From Candidatus Bipolaricaulota bacterium (GTDB taxonomy: Bacteria; Bipolaricaulota; Bipolaricaulia; RBG-16-55-9; DRXL01), in NCBI GenBank assembly GCA_026414955.1, contig JAOAIA010000023.1, positions 7,984-19,985 on the forward strand: DNA of 12,002 bases, given 5' to 3'. The position numbers were made by a program, and so were the translations under genes. Positions 1 to 6,605 of the stretch are shown here, in pieces. Under the pieces are notes generated by a model that saw only the letters and a list, made by a program, of their open reading frames with translations, was not told the origin of the DNA and searched no databases. Every line of letters starts with the position of its first letter. The stretch's first letter is position 1.

Positions 1-301
1 CCAAAGCGCCGACCAACACGAAGGGCATTCCTCCCAACGCAGCCACGATCAACCATGCTACGGCGACCACTAAAAAGCCCTCGCGCGGACGGATGTCTCT
101 CTCGGTGGCCGCAGCGCGCTCGACGGCCCAGCCCCCAAGCAAGGCGAGAGCACCCGGCACGACGTAGGGCCACCAGGCCTCGCGGGCAAGGATCGCATAG
201 CCCAAGGGCAGCACGAACGCGGCGCTGAACCATTTGACCAGCCCGCCTACCAGATGGAGCGCCGCCCGCAGGTCTACAGAAAGATCCCAGCGTCGCATCA
301 T
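1..301 (-). CDS. trkH: Trk potassium uptake protein, membrane subunit TrkH (N-terminal part, cut by window edge)
   Basis: Only about the first 100 residues are present; the gene runs off the left edge. TrkH is the potassium-translocating membrane subunit that pairs with the cytoplasmic regulator TrkA. After a short basic start, two hydrophobic segments lie at roughly residues 20-60. A third begins with REGFLVVAVAWLIVAALGG and continues into MPFVL, which matches the N-terminal family hallmark (REGFxxVxxxWxxxAxxGxxPFxL). The start overlaps the trkA stop: the minus strand reads CTATGATGCG, so ATG can begin at 301 (ATGA overlap of 4 nt) or at 298 (1 nt overlap). Either implies translational coupling to trkA. 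Identity rests on this N-terminal motif plus the trkA neighbour. Confidence 0.85.
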   Translation of the reverse strand, partial: MMRRWDLSVDLRAALHLVGGLVKWFSAAFVLPLGYAILAREAWWPYVVPGALALLGGWAVERAAATERDIRPREGFLVVAVAWLIVAALGGMPFVLVGAL

Positions 302-1608
302 AGGAGCTTCTCGATCTCCTGAGCGGCTTCTTTGGTGCTGAAGACAATAGCATGATCGCCGGCTTGAAGAGCATCCGTCCCGCGTGGAATTAGGACGCGC
401 TCACCCCGCACAATCGCGCCGATTAGCACCCCAGGGGGAAGCTGGGCCTGGGCAAGCTTCTTCCTGATCAGCGGGCTTTCGCGAGAGACCTTGATCTCCA
501 GTACCTCGGCGCGGTCTTGCTCGAGCGAGAGCGCGCGCTCGATCCGCCCCCGCGTGAAAGAGATGATCTCTTCGGCGATCAGCCGCCGGGGATTGATCAC
601 GATGTCCATCCCCACACGCTCAAAGATCGCGATGAAATTGGGGTCCTCGACGCGCACGATCACTTGTGGGACGCCCATGCGCTTGAGCAGCAACCCGCAG
701 AGCAGATTGCGCTCGTCTACGCCGATGACGCTGACCGCGACGTCGCAGCGATGCAGCCCCTCGCGCTCTAAGAGTTCTATATCGGTGCCGTCACCGTGGA
801 AGACCAGCGTCTGAGGGAGATTCTCGGCGAGCCAGCGGCTGCGCTCTTCATCGGGTTCGATGAGCTTGGGTTTCAAGCCACGAGCTTGCAAGATCTGCGC
901 CAAGCGAAAGCCGATCCGGCCCCCGCCCACGATCAGCACTTCCTTGACGGCGGGAGAGAGACTCAGCCGCCGGTTGAACTCGTGGACGGCTTCCGGCGTC
1001 CCGATGAGCACCAGACGATCCCGTGCGAGGATCTGATCGTCCCCGCGCGGAATGATGACAGCGTTCTCCCGGATGATGCTCGCCACGTTGCACTGCAATG
1101 GGATCGCTGCCTCGCGCAGGCGCAGCCCAAGCAGCGGCGAATTCTCCTCGACAACGGTCTCGGTCATCAAGATCTTCCCGTTGGCAAACTCGTCGGATGC
1201 CCGAACCCCCCGCAGCCCGATCACGTCAGCAATCGCCTGCGACGTAATCAGCTCGCTGCAGACCATCTCATCTACCCCTAGATAGCCGCGCTTCCATGTG
1301 TGGAGATACTCAGCGTCTTGGACGCGCGCGATGGTGGTCTTCGTGCCCAACTGTTTTGCGGCTGCGCAGGCGACGATGTTGACCTCGTCAATGTCGGTGC
1401 TGGCGATAGCGAGATCAGCTTCCTCGGCTCCGGCGTCTTTGAGGGTCTTTAAGCTGGCGCCGTTGCCGAGAATCCCCAGCACATCAAGCTCTTGGAGGAG
1501 CTGGAGCCGATCCGGGTCTTTCTCGATGACGACGACGTCGTGATCGGTCTGGAGGGCGGCAGCGATGCTGCGCCCCACCTCCCCCGCCCCGATGATGACC
1601 ACACGCAT
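298..1608 (-). CDS. trkA: Trk system potassium uptake regulator TrkA (two RCK units)
   Basis: A 436-residue cytoplasmic NAD(H)-binding protein that gates the TrkH potassium channel. It has the duplicated layout of full-length TrkA: an N-terminal Rossmann unit opening with VVIIGAGEVG (GxGxxG) at residues 3-12, a first TrkA_C unit around 140-222, a second Rossmann unit opening with VLIVGGGRIGFRLA near residue 225, and a second TrkA_C unit from about 365 to the end. Acidic residues follow the glycine loops (VVVIEKD and KLIEPDE), as expected for NAD rather than NADP binding. Length fits the family (about 440-460). It is first in an operon with trkH, which overlaps its stop codon. The start has no Shine-Dalgarno, and a promoter lies 7 nt upstream, so a leaderless mRNA is predicted. 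Confidence 0.95.
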   Translation of the reverse strand: MRVVIIGAGEVGRSIAAALQTDHDVVVIEKDPDRLQLLQELDVLGILGNGASLKTLKDAGAEEADLAIASTDIDEVNIVACAAAKQLGTKTTIARVQDAEYLHTWKRGYLGVDEMVCSELITSQAIADVIGLRGVRASDEFANGKILMTETVVEENSPLLGLRLREAAIPLQCNVASIIRENAVIIPRGDDQILARDRLVLIGTPEAVHEFNRRLSLSPAVKEVLIVGGGRIGFRLAQILQARGLKPKLIEPDEERSRWLAENLPQTLVFHGDGTDIELLEREGLHRCDVAVSVIGVDERNLLCGLLLKRMGVPQVIVRVEDPNFIAIFERVGMDIVINPRRLIAEEIISFTRGRIERALSLEQDRAEVLEIKVSRESPLIRKKLAQAQLPPGVLIGAIVRGERVLIPRGTDALQAGDHAIVFSTKEAAQEIEKLL

Positions 1609-1615
1609 ACGAGAG

Positions 1616-1644
1616 AGTTTAAAGTGAAAAGTTCCCAGTTACAA
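1616..1644 (-). promoter_or_regulatory. trkA promoter (predicted leaderless)
   Basis: The minus strand reads TTGTAA (1644-1639), a 17 bp spacer, then TAAACT (1621-1616). Only 7 nt separate the -10 from the trkA ATG at 1608, which would put the transcription start at or next to the A of the start codon. No Shine-Dalgarno is present (CTCTCGT precedes ATG). The -35 lies beside a candidate pyrF -10 on the other strand. Confidence 0.65.
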
Positions 1645-1652
1645 GTTATACT
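1624..1652 (+). promoter_or_regulatory. Candidate pyrF promoter
   Basis: GTGAAA (1624-1629), a 17 bp spacer, and TATACT (1647-1652). The -10 is good and the -35 matches at 4 of 6 positions. The predicted transcript would start near 1659, exactly where the palindromic repeat begins, so the whole palindrome would be in the pyrF 5' leader. It lies back to back with the trkA promoter, so the two could compete. Confidence 0.45.
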
Positions 1653-1658
1653 GAATCA

Positions 1659-1708
1659 CCCTCACCCTACCCCCTCTCCCCTGTGAGGGAAGGGGAAGGG
1701 GGTGAGGG
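1659..1708. repeat. C/T-rich palindromic repeat, copy A (pyrF leader)
   Basis: Outer arms CCCTCACCC (1659-1667) and GGGTGAGGG (1700-1708) are perfectly complementary. Inner arms CCCC (1671-1674) and TCTCCC (1675-1680) pair imperfectly with GGGAAGGGG (1687-1695) around a short centre at 1682-1685. The element belongs to the same family as the copy inside pth at 4693-4743: both share CCCTCACCC and CCCCTCTCCC blocks and their complements. The right arm runs into the pyrF ribosome-binding site. As RNA it would form a long hairpin just before the pyrF start codon. Confidence 0.75.
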
Positions 1709-1715
1709 GGCAGAG

Positions 1716-2537
1716 ATGACAAGCTTCCTCGACAAATTATGTGACACCGCGCGACGGAATAACAGTTGGCTCTGCATCGGCTTGGACTCAGAGCTTTCCA
1801 AGCTCCCGTCGTTCTTGCGTGAGCGCCACGGCCCGCACGCCGTCTTAGAGTTCAATCGCGCGATCATCGCGGCGACGGCTGATCTCGTCTGCGCGTACAA
1901 GCCCAATCTCGCGTTCTACGAGATGCTCGGCCCGCTAGGGCTAGAAATTCTCTATAAGACGCGCGAGCTGATCCCCAACGAGATCCCCGTCATTGGGGAT
2001 GCCAAGCGCGGCGACATCGAAAACACAGCGCGCGCTTACGCGAAAGCGCTCTTTGAGCATTATCGCTTCGACGCCGTGACGGTCAATCCCTTGCTGGGCT
2101 TCGACTCCGTCGCGCCGTTTTTAGAGTATCCAAACAAGGGCACGTTTCTGCTCGTGCGTACTTCCAACCCTGGAGCCAAAGATGTGCAAGAACTCGACTG
2201 TGGGGGCAAGCCGCTCTACCAGTGCTTGGCTGAAAAAGCCCGCGCATGGAACACGAAGAAGAATATCGGGATCGTCGTTGGAGCGACGGCTCCCAGCGAA
2301 TTAGCGATTGTCCGTCGGATCGTGGGCGACGAGATGCCCCTCTTAGTACCGGGCATTGGCGCGCAAGGGGGCGACTTGGAAAAAGCCGTCAGAAACAGCG
2401 TCAACTCCCGTGGAGAACTCGCGATTATAAACGTTTCGCGCAGCGTGCTCTTCGCGTCGCCGGGCGAAGACTTCGCTCACGCTGCCCGAAACGCTGCCCA
2501 AGCCCTGCGAGATGCGATCAATCGCGCCAGGGCTTGA
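1716..2537 (+). CDS. pyrF: Orotidine 5'-phosphate decarboxylase, type 2
   Basis: A 273-residue cytoplasmic enzyme that decarboxylates OMP to UMP, the last step of de novo pyrimidine synthesis. The substrate and catalytic residues are visible: CIGLDS at 20-25, the lysine of YKPN (K62), and the catalytic block VIGDAKRGDIENTA at 92-105 giving D95, K97 and D100. This DAKRGDI form, without the short DLKxxDIP style, and the length of about 270 mark the type 2 subfamily. VPGIGAQGGD and INVSRSVLFA near the C-terminus are the phosphate-binding strands. I chose ATG 1716 over the in-frame GTG at 1683, because the intervening codons are just the palindromic repeat and GAGGGGG (1704-1710) sits 5 nt before ATG 1716 as a Shine-Dalgarno. 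It is followed after 38 bp by the MFS gene, which has its own promoter. Confidence 0.93.
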   Translation: MTSFLDKLCDTARRNNSWLCIGLDSELSKLPSFLRERHGPHAVLEFNRAIIAATADLVCAYKPNLAFYEMLGPLGLEILYKTRELIPNEIPVIGDAKRGDIENTARAYAKALFEHYRFDAVTVNPLLGFDSVAPFLEYPNKGTFLLVRTSNPGAKDVQELDCGGKPLYQCLAEKARAWNTKKNIGIVVGATAPSELAIVRRIVGDEMPLLVPGIGAQGGDLEKAVRNSVNSRGELAIINVSRSVLFASPGEDFAHAARNAAQALRDAINRARA

Positions 2538-2562
2538 GCAACTCTCTCATTTGCGCTATACT
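2534..2562 (+). promoter_or_regulatory. Promoter of the MFS transporter gene
   Basis: TTGAGC (2534-2539), a 17 bp spacer, and TATACT (2557-2562). The -35 overlaps the pyrF stop codon. The -10 ends 13 nt before ATG 2576, so the predicted leader is only a few nucleotides long. CGCTCTCCTTATT precedes the ATG and contains no Shine-Dalgarno. Confidence 0.65.
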
Positions 2563-2575
2563 CGCTCTCCTTATT

Positions 2576-4180
2576 ATGAGCAAGCCCAAATCATCACTCG
2601 AAGCTGCCTTGTCGGGGACGAAGACTTCTCCAGAATCAGCCAAGATCACCGTTGCTGAGCCAGTGCCCTTGACCCCCTCCCAACGAACTGCTGTCACACT
2701 CGGCGTCATGCTCGGACTCTTTCTCGGCGCTCTCGAAGCGACCGTCGTGGGCACGGCCATGCCCACCGTGATCGCGAGCCTAGGGGGCTTGCACATCTAT
2801 AGCTGGGTCTTCTCAGCGTATATCTTGACGTCAACTGTGACTGTCCCGTTGTGGGGGCGGCTTTCTGATCTGTACGGGCGCAAACGCTTTCTCTTGTTGG
2901 GAATTGCGATCTTTCTCGTGGGATCGGCGCTCTCTGGGGCAGCAACTTCGATGGGGCAGCTTGTGATCTTCCGCGCGATTCAGGGCTTGGGCGCTGGGGC
3001 GCTCCTGCCCTTGGGCATGACGATCATCGGGGAGATTTATTCACTCGAAAAACGAGCACGAATGCAGGGGCTGTTCAGCGGGGTCTGGGGATTAGCCAGC
3101 ATCATCGGCCCGCTCATTGGGGGCTTTATCACCGATCATCTCTCGTGGCGCTGGGTTTTCTATATTAATATTCCCTTCGGGATCGCAGCAGTGCTCTTGA
3201 TCGGGCTGGCGCTCGTCGAGCCGCGCGATCACCGCAAGAAAGTCACTGTAGACTATGCCGGAGCCATCACGCTCACCGCCCTGGCCACGCTGCTCCTGCT
3301 GACACTAGGGCAGCAAGGCATGGGCTTCGCTGTACAGCTTGGACTCTTGAGCGTTTGTGCTCTGTTGCTCGTGCTCTTTCTCGTTCTGGAGCACCGCGCG
3401 AAGGAACCGATTGTGCCGCTCTCGCTCTTCCGTCACCGAATTTTCAGCGTCTCTGCGGCGAACGGGTTTTTCGTGGGGATGGCGATGTTCGGCTCGCTCT
3501 CGTTCATCCCGCTCTTCGTGCAGGGAGTGATCGGCACGACAGCTACGGAAGCGGGCACGGCGCTGACGCCGTTCATGCTCTGCTGGGTCGGGTTCTCTAT
3601 TATTGGAAGCCGGATGATCTTAAAGACTGGCTATCGTCCCACGGCGCTGCTTGGGGTGGGGTTGCTCGTCGGGGGCTTTCTGGGGTTGGCGACTTTGAAC
3701 GCTGCAGCGAGCCGACTTATAGTGATGGGCTATCTCGCGCTTGCTGGGGCGGGGATGGGGTTCTCGATGGTCACGCTCTTGATTGCCGTGCAGACGTCGG
3801 TGCCGCGCGATCAGTTGGGGATAGCGACGTCGGGGACGGTCTTCTTTCGTTCTATTGGGGGAGCAGTCGGCGTTGCTGTTATGGGCGCGGTCTTGAGTGC
3901 TCAGATGCAGGCGCAAGCGCATCATCTGCTAGAATTGGGGGACGCGCTCTCTGCGGAGAAGCTTGCGGATCTGTTGCGTCATCCCGACGCACTGATCAAT
4001 CCGGTGGCGCGCGCACAGCTACCAGCACCTGTTTTAGATATGCTTCAACAGATCTTAGCGACGGCGCTGCATTGGGTCTTTGTCGTCGGGCTGATCGTTG
4101 CGATCTTAGCTCTGATGGTGACGCTCTTGTTGCCGGCGGGCACAGCACAGGAGCATGTGCATCAATCGGGAGAGCGATAA
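2576..4180 (+). CDS. MFS transporter, DHA2 family (14-helix drug:H+ antiporter type)
   Basis: A 534-residue inner membrane protein, the size of the 14-helix DHA2 exporters (EmrB/QacA type). After a polar tail of about 38 residues come LGALEATVVGTAMPTV (about 50-65, the helix 1 family motif), GRLSDLYGRKRF at 94-105 (motif A, the helix 2-3 loop), and GPLIGG at 178-183 followed by WRWVFYINIPFG at 191-202 (motif C region typical of DHA2). Many hydrophobic helices follow. A conserved FFRSIGGAVGVAVMGAVL segment lies in the second half. The substrate cannot be told from sequence; multidrug or metabolite efflux is the usual role. The frame stays open upstream into pyrF, but the promoter at 2534-2562 and the protein alignment both place the start at 2576. 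It converges on pth. Confidence 0.9.
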   Translation: MSKPKSSLEAALSGTKTSPESAKITVAEPVPLTPSQRTAVTLGVMLGLFLGALEATVVGTAMPTVIASLGGLHIYSWVFSAYILTSTVTVPLWGRLSDLYGRKRFLLLGIAIFLVGSALSGAATSMGQLVIFRAIQGLGAGALLPLGMTIIGEIYSLEKRARMQGLFSGVWGLASIIGPLIGGFITDHLSWRWVFYINIPFGIAAVLLIGLALVEPRDHRKKVTVDYAGAITLTALATLLLLTLGQQGMGFAVQLGLLSVCALLLVLFLVLEHRAKEPIVPLSLFRHRIFSVSAANGFFVGMAMFGSLSFIPLFVQGVIGTTATEAGTALTPFMLCWVGFSIIGSRMILKTGYRPTALLGVGLLVGGFLGLATLNAAASRLIVMGYLALAGAGMGFSMVTLLIAVQTSVPRDQLGIATSGTVFFRSIGGAVGVAVMGAVLSAQMQAQAHHLLELGDALSAEKLADLLRHPDALINPVARAQLPAPVLDMLQQILATALHWVFVVGLIVAILALMVTLLLPAGTAQEHVHQSGER

Positions 4181-4218
4181 GAAAGAAATAAAAAGAAATA
4201 AGAAGAAGATGAAATAGC
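4181..4218. other. Convergent intergenic spacer, A-rich purine tract without a hairpin
   Basis: The 38 bp between the stops of the MFS gene and pth consist mostly of GAAA and GAAATAA units on the plus strand. I see no inverted repeat in it, so no intrinsic terminator for either convergent gene. On the minus strand it is T- and pyrimidine-rich, which could aid termination of the pth transcript, but that is inference. Confidence 0.5.
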
Positions 4219-4854
4219 TCACGATGCCGCGTTAAATCTGTTCATCACCGTCTCGATGTCTGTCTGGATGAAGCACTCTATGGCATCGGCCGCGCGGGTT
4301 AAAATTTCTGGTAATCTCGCTTGCTCTTGTGGGGTGAATTCCCCGAGAACATAGTCAGTCAAGTCAGCTAAGGGCTGCTCCGTGCCGATCCCGATGCGCA
4401 GCCGCGGAATCTCGTCGGTCTGCAGCTCAGCGATGACCGACCCCATGCCGTTATGCCCCCCGGCTCCCCCGCGCTTGCGCGCCCGCAACTTCCCAAACGG
4501 GATCGCGTAATCATCGTAGACAATCAAACACTCGCGCGGGATTACCGGGTATTTTTGAAAGATCTCTTTGATGGCGATCCCGCTCACGTTCATATAGACC
4601 AACGGTTCGACGACGAGCACGAGATCGCCCACGCGATAGACGACGGAGAAATCGTGCTGGGTAGACTGAACCCCCTGGCCCCCTTCTTCGCTCTCATCCC
4701 CATCCCCTCTCCTCTCCGAGGGAGAGGGGAGCAGAGGGGTGAGGGGAGGAGTTAAAAGCCGTTCAAGAAACGAGCGCACGGCCATTCGCCCAATATTATG
4801 GCGCGTGCGCTCGTACTTCGTCCCTGGATTGCCTAAGCCAACGACGGCCTTCAC
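4219..4854 (-). CDS. pth: Peptidyl-tRNA hydrolase with an in-frame repeat-derived insertion
   Basis: A 211-residue cytoplasmic enzyme that releases peptides from peptidyl-tRNAs dropped by ribosomes. The start is GTG at 4854, 5 nt after the rplY stop. Family residues are intact: GLGNPG with N9, RHNIG with the catalytic H19, VYMNVSG, the aspartate of VYDDYAIPFG, and GGAGGHNGM. The protein is about 20 residues longer than usual (about 185-200). The surplus lies at residues 35-63, rich in Pro/Leu then Glu/Asp/Gly, between the helix ending FLERLL and the strand containing HDFSVVYRV. This stretch is encoded by a C/T-rich palindromic element (core 4693-4743) of the family also found before pyrF. The reading frame stays open through it, so the gene looks functional. 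Last gene of the minus-strand cluster. Confidence 0.94.
   Translation of the reverse strand: MKAVVGLGNPGTKYERTRHNIGRMAVRSFLERLLTPPLTPLLPSPSERRGDGDESEEGGQGVQSTQHDFSVVYRVGDLVLVVEPLVYMNVSGIAIKEIFQKYPVIPRECLIVYDDYAIPFGKLRARKRGGAGGHNGMGSVIAELQTDEIPRLRIGIGTEQPLADLTDYVLGEFTPQEQARLPEILTRAADAIECFIQTDIETVMNRFNAAS
4693..4743. repeat. C/T-rich palindromic repeat, copy B (inside pth)
   Basis: Inner arms CCCCTCTCC (4704-4712) and GGAGAGGGG (4721-4729) are perfectly complementary around an 8-nt centre. Outer arms CTCATCCC (4693-4700) and GGGGTGAG (4736-4743) pair with one G-T wobble. The block order matches copy A at 1659-1708. Unlike copy A it lies wholly inside a coding sequence and is translated as part of residues 35-63 of Pth. 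Confidence 0.8.
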
Positions 4855-4859
4855 AGTGA

Positions 4860-5567
4860 TTATTTCTTCTTCTCTTCGGCCTTAGCCGGAGCGGCAGCTG
4901 GGGCTTTCTTCTCGCCAGCAGCAGGCGGAGCTGCGCCTTCTGCAGCAGGGGCTGCACCTGGTGCGGGAGCCGCGCCCTCCGCCGGCACTGCGCCCTCAAC
5001 ACCCGGCACCGCCGCCACCACAGCCTCCTCCTTGCGCGGCGCCACGATCGTCACAATCGTCGCATCTCCGGGCGTGAGCACTTGAACGCCTTCGAGCTTC
5101 AACTCGTTGACGTGCACCGCTTGGCCGATCCCCAGATTGGTGACGTCGATCTCGATTACTTCCGGGATATTTTCGGCGGGTCCGCGAACCTTCACGATGT
5201 CGCGCAAGACCTGCAAGACGCCGCCCTCCTTGCGCCCTTTGGGTTCGCCGCGCAGCCGCACCGGAACTTCTATGGTCACCGGCCGATCTGGCGCTGGGTG
5301 ATACAGATCTATGTGAATCACGCGATCCGTCAACGGGTCGTATTGGATCTCTTTGATGAACGCCGAGAGCTGCTTGCCGTTCAGGACAAGAGTGATCCGC
5401 GAGCTGCGCGTGATGCGCGCCAGCAGCTTCTCTATCTCTTTGGCGTTCACGGCAATCGGCTGGTTGACCTCGTGCCCGTAGAGCACGCCGGGGATCTTCC
5501 CCTGGCGACGGAGCGCTCGCGGGTTGGGCTTGCTCCCCCGGGCTTCAGCGTGGATCGTGTATGACAT
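4860..5567 (-). CDS. rplY: Large ribosomal subunit protein bL25 (CTC/TL5 type)
   Basis: A 235-residue 5S rRNA-binding ribosomal protein. Residues 1-90 form the L25 RNA-binding domain (ARGSKPNPRALRRQGKIPGVLYG, then the IQYDPLTDRVIHIDLY strand region). Residues about 95-185 form the C-terminal beta domain of the long CTC/TL5 form (VPVRLRGEPKG, GGVLQVLRDIVKVRGPA, IDVTNLGIGQAVHVNEL). The last 50 or so residues are a low-complexity Ala/Pro/Gly/Glu tail with repeated GAAPA-like units, ending in a basic AEEKKK. Such tails are known in long L25 homologues but vary greatly. A strong Shine-Dalgarno, AAGGAGGAG, lies 7 nt before ATG. Prs is 36 nt upstream and pth 5 nt downstream, consistent with one operon; the rplY-pth pairing is common in bacteria. 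Confidence 0.95.
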   Translation of the reverse strand: MSYTIHAEARGSKPNPRALRRQGKIPGVLYGHEVNQPIAVNAKEIEKLLARITRSSRITLVLNGKQLSAFIKEIQYDPLTDRVIHIDLYHPAPDRPVTIEVPVRLRGEPKGRKEGGVLQVLRDIVKVRGPAENIPEVIEIDVTNLGIGQAVHVNELKLEGVQVLTPGDATIVTIVAPRKEEAVVAAVPGVEGAVPAEGAAPAPGAAPAAEGAAPPAAGEKKAPAAAPAKAEEKKK

Positions 5568-5574
5568 ACAGATT

Positions 5575-5583
5575 CTCCTCCTT
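5575..5583 (-). promoter_or_regulatory. Strong Shine-Dalgarno of rplY
   Basis: The minus strand reads AAGGAGGAG, 7 nt before the rplY ATG at 5567. This near-perfect anti-16S match contrasts with the absence of any such signal at the promoter-proximal genes trkA, tyrS, MFS and the ABC ATPase. Confidence 0.85.
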
Positions 5584-5603
5584 ACGCAGTTCGTTCGCGT
5601 GCA

Positions 5604-6539
5604 CTAATAATGCGGGAACATCTCGCTCACGGATTCTTGCAGGTGGATGCGCTTGATCGTCTCGGCCAGCAGCATCCCGACGGAGATCGCCTCGATCTTG
5701 GGGCTTTTCGGTACGGGGATCGTGTTCGTGACGATCACTCTCTTCACGGGCGACGCTTCGAGCTTGGCTACGGCGTCGCCGGCGAAGACCCCGTGAATGA
5801 ACGCTGCTGAGACCTCCCGCGCGCCAAATTCTAAGAGCAGATTCGTGGCTTCGATCACCGTCCCGCCCGTAGCTAAGATATCATCAATTAAGAGAGCACG
5901 CTTGCCCTTGACGTCCCCGATGATGTTAAGCGCCCGCACCTCTGTGGGGCTGACGCGGCTCTTCTCGACTATCGCTAAGGGAAGCTCAAGCCGCTCGGCG
6001 ACGGCGCGGGCGCGCTTGGCCGCTCCCACATCGGGAGCGACGATCACAGTGTTCTCTAAGTTCTGATGGCGAAAATACTCGGCTAAGATCGGGTCCCCGC
6101 GAAGATTATCTACGGGGATATCGAAAAATCCCTGAATCTGCCCGGCGGGCAGATCGAGCGTCAAGACTCTATCAGCTCCTGCGGCGACGATCATATTGGC
6201 GACCAGCTTCGCGCTGATGGGCACGCGCCCGATGTGCTTGCGGTCCTGGCGGGCGTAGCCATAATAGGGGATAACAGCAGTGATGCGCTCAGCGGACGCG
6301 CGCTTGAGCGCGTCAATGATCAGCAACAGCTCCATCAGATGATCGTTCACCGGCGGGCAGGTCGACTGGATGACGCAGACGTCCGCGCCGCGCACGGTCT
6401 CTTTGATGTGCACATTGACCTCGCCGTCGGGAAATCTTCCGACGTCGGCGTCTGTGAGCCTGATCCCTAAGTGCTCGCTGATCTCCCGCGCTAAGACGCG
6501 ATTGGCGTTCCCTGAGACGAGCTTCAGTTCGCCCTGCAC
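5604..6539 (-). CDS. prs: Ribose-phosphate pyrophosphokinase (PRPP synthetase)
   Basis: A 311-residue cytoplasmic enzyme making PRPP from ribose 5-phosphate and ATP, for nucleotide, His and Trp synthesis. Visible motifs: FPDGEVNV at 36-43, YYGYARQDRK at 92-101, VAPDVGAAKRA at 167-177, the flexible-loop K193 and R195 (EKSR), and the PRPP-binding LIDDILATGGT at 217-227. The start is GTG 6539: GGGGAGG lies 8 nt upstream, a promoter precedes it, and the resulting length matches the family (310-317); the frame extends 22 codons further but those are non-coding leader. Oddities: residue 131 is Pro in LDLPAGQIQGFF, where the family has His (DLHxxQIQGFF), and the PRPP loop has Ala223 where Asp is usual. 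The downstream neighbour is rplY. Confidence 0.94.
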   Translation of the reverse strand: MQGELKLVSGNANRVLAREISEHLGIRLTDADVGRFPDGEVNVHIKETVRGADVCVIQSTCPPVNDHLMELLLIIDALKRASAERITAVIPYYGYARQDRKHIGRVPISAKLVANMIVAAGADRVLTLDLPAGQIQGFFDIPVDNLRGDPILAEYFRHQNLENTVIVAPDVGAAKRARAVAERLELPLAIVEKSRVSPTEVRALNIIGDVKGKRALLIDDILATGGTVIEATNLLLEFGAREVSAAFIHGVFAGDAVAKLEASPVKRVIVTNTIPVPKSPKIEAISVGMLLAETIKRIHLQESVSEMFPHY

Positions 6540-6576
6540 GCTGAATGCCTCCCCACTTTGAGAAAAAAGCACAGTT

Positions 6577-6605
6577 ACTATAGCACATTCAAGGCGTGCG
6601 TGCAA
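6577..6605 (-). promoter_or_regulatory. prs promoter
   Basis: The minus strand reads TTGCAC (6605-6600), a 17 bp spacer, then TATAGT (6582-6577). It lies across the 3' end of the HIT gene and its short spacer to prs. The predicted start is near 6570, giving a leader of about 30 nt that carries GGGGAGG 8 nt before the GTG start. Prs, rplY and pth can therefore be expressed apart from tyrS. Confidence 0.7.

Noticed and set aside
796..1281. A 161-codon plus-strand frame opposite trkA
   Set aside because: It is antisense to conserved TrkA coding sequence, has no start signal and no recognisable motif.
2246..2575. An open frame continuing upstream of the MFS start for 110 codons
   Set aside because: It lies inside pyrF in another frame, its translation is Arg-rich and unlike MFS N-termini, and a promoter at 2534-2562 sits just before ATG 2576.
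3355..4191. A 278-codon plus-strand frame within the MFS gene
   Set aside because: It is Cys/Ser/Arg-rich with no recognisable domain and fully overlaps a gene with clear transporter motifs; it is a shadow frame.
4860..5020. The Ala/Pro tail of L25 as a recent repeat insertion like that in pth
   Set aside because: The DNA shows loose GCN/CCN low complexity rather than the palindromic element, and variable tails are known in long L25 homologues.
5082..5564. A 160-codon plus-strand frame opposite rplY
   Set aside because: It arises from the codon bias of rplY read in antisense; no ribosome-binding site or family features.
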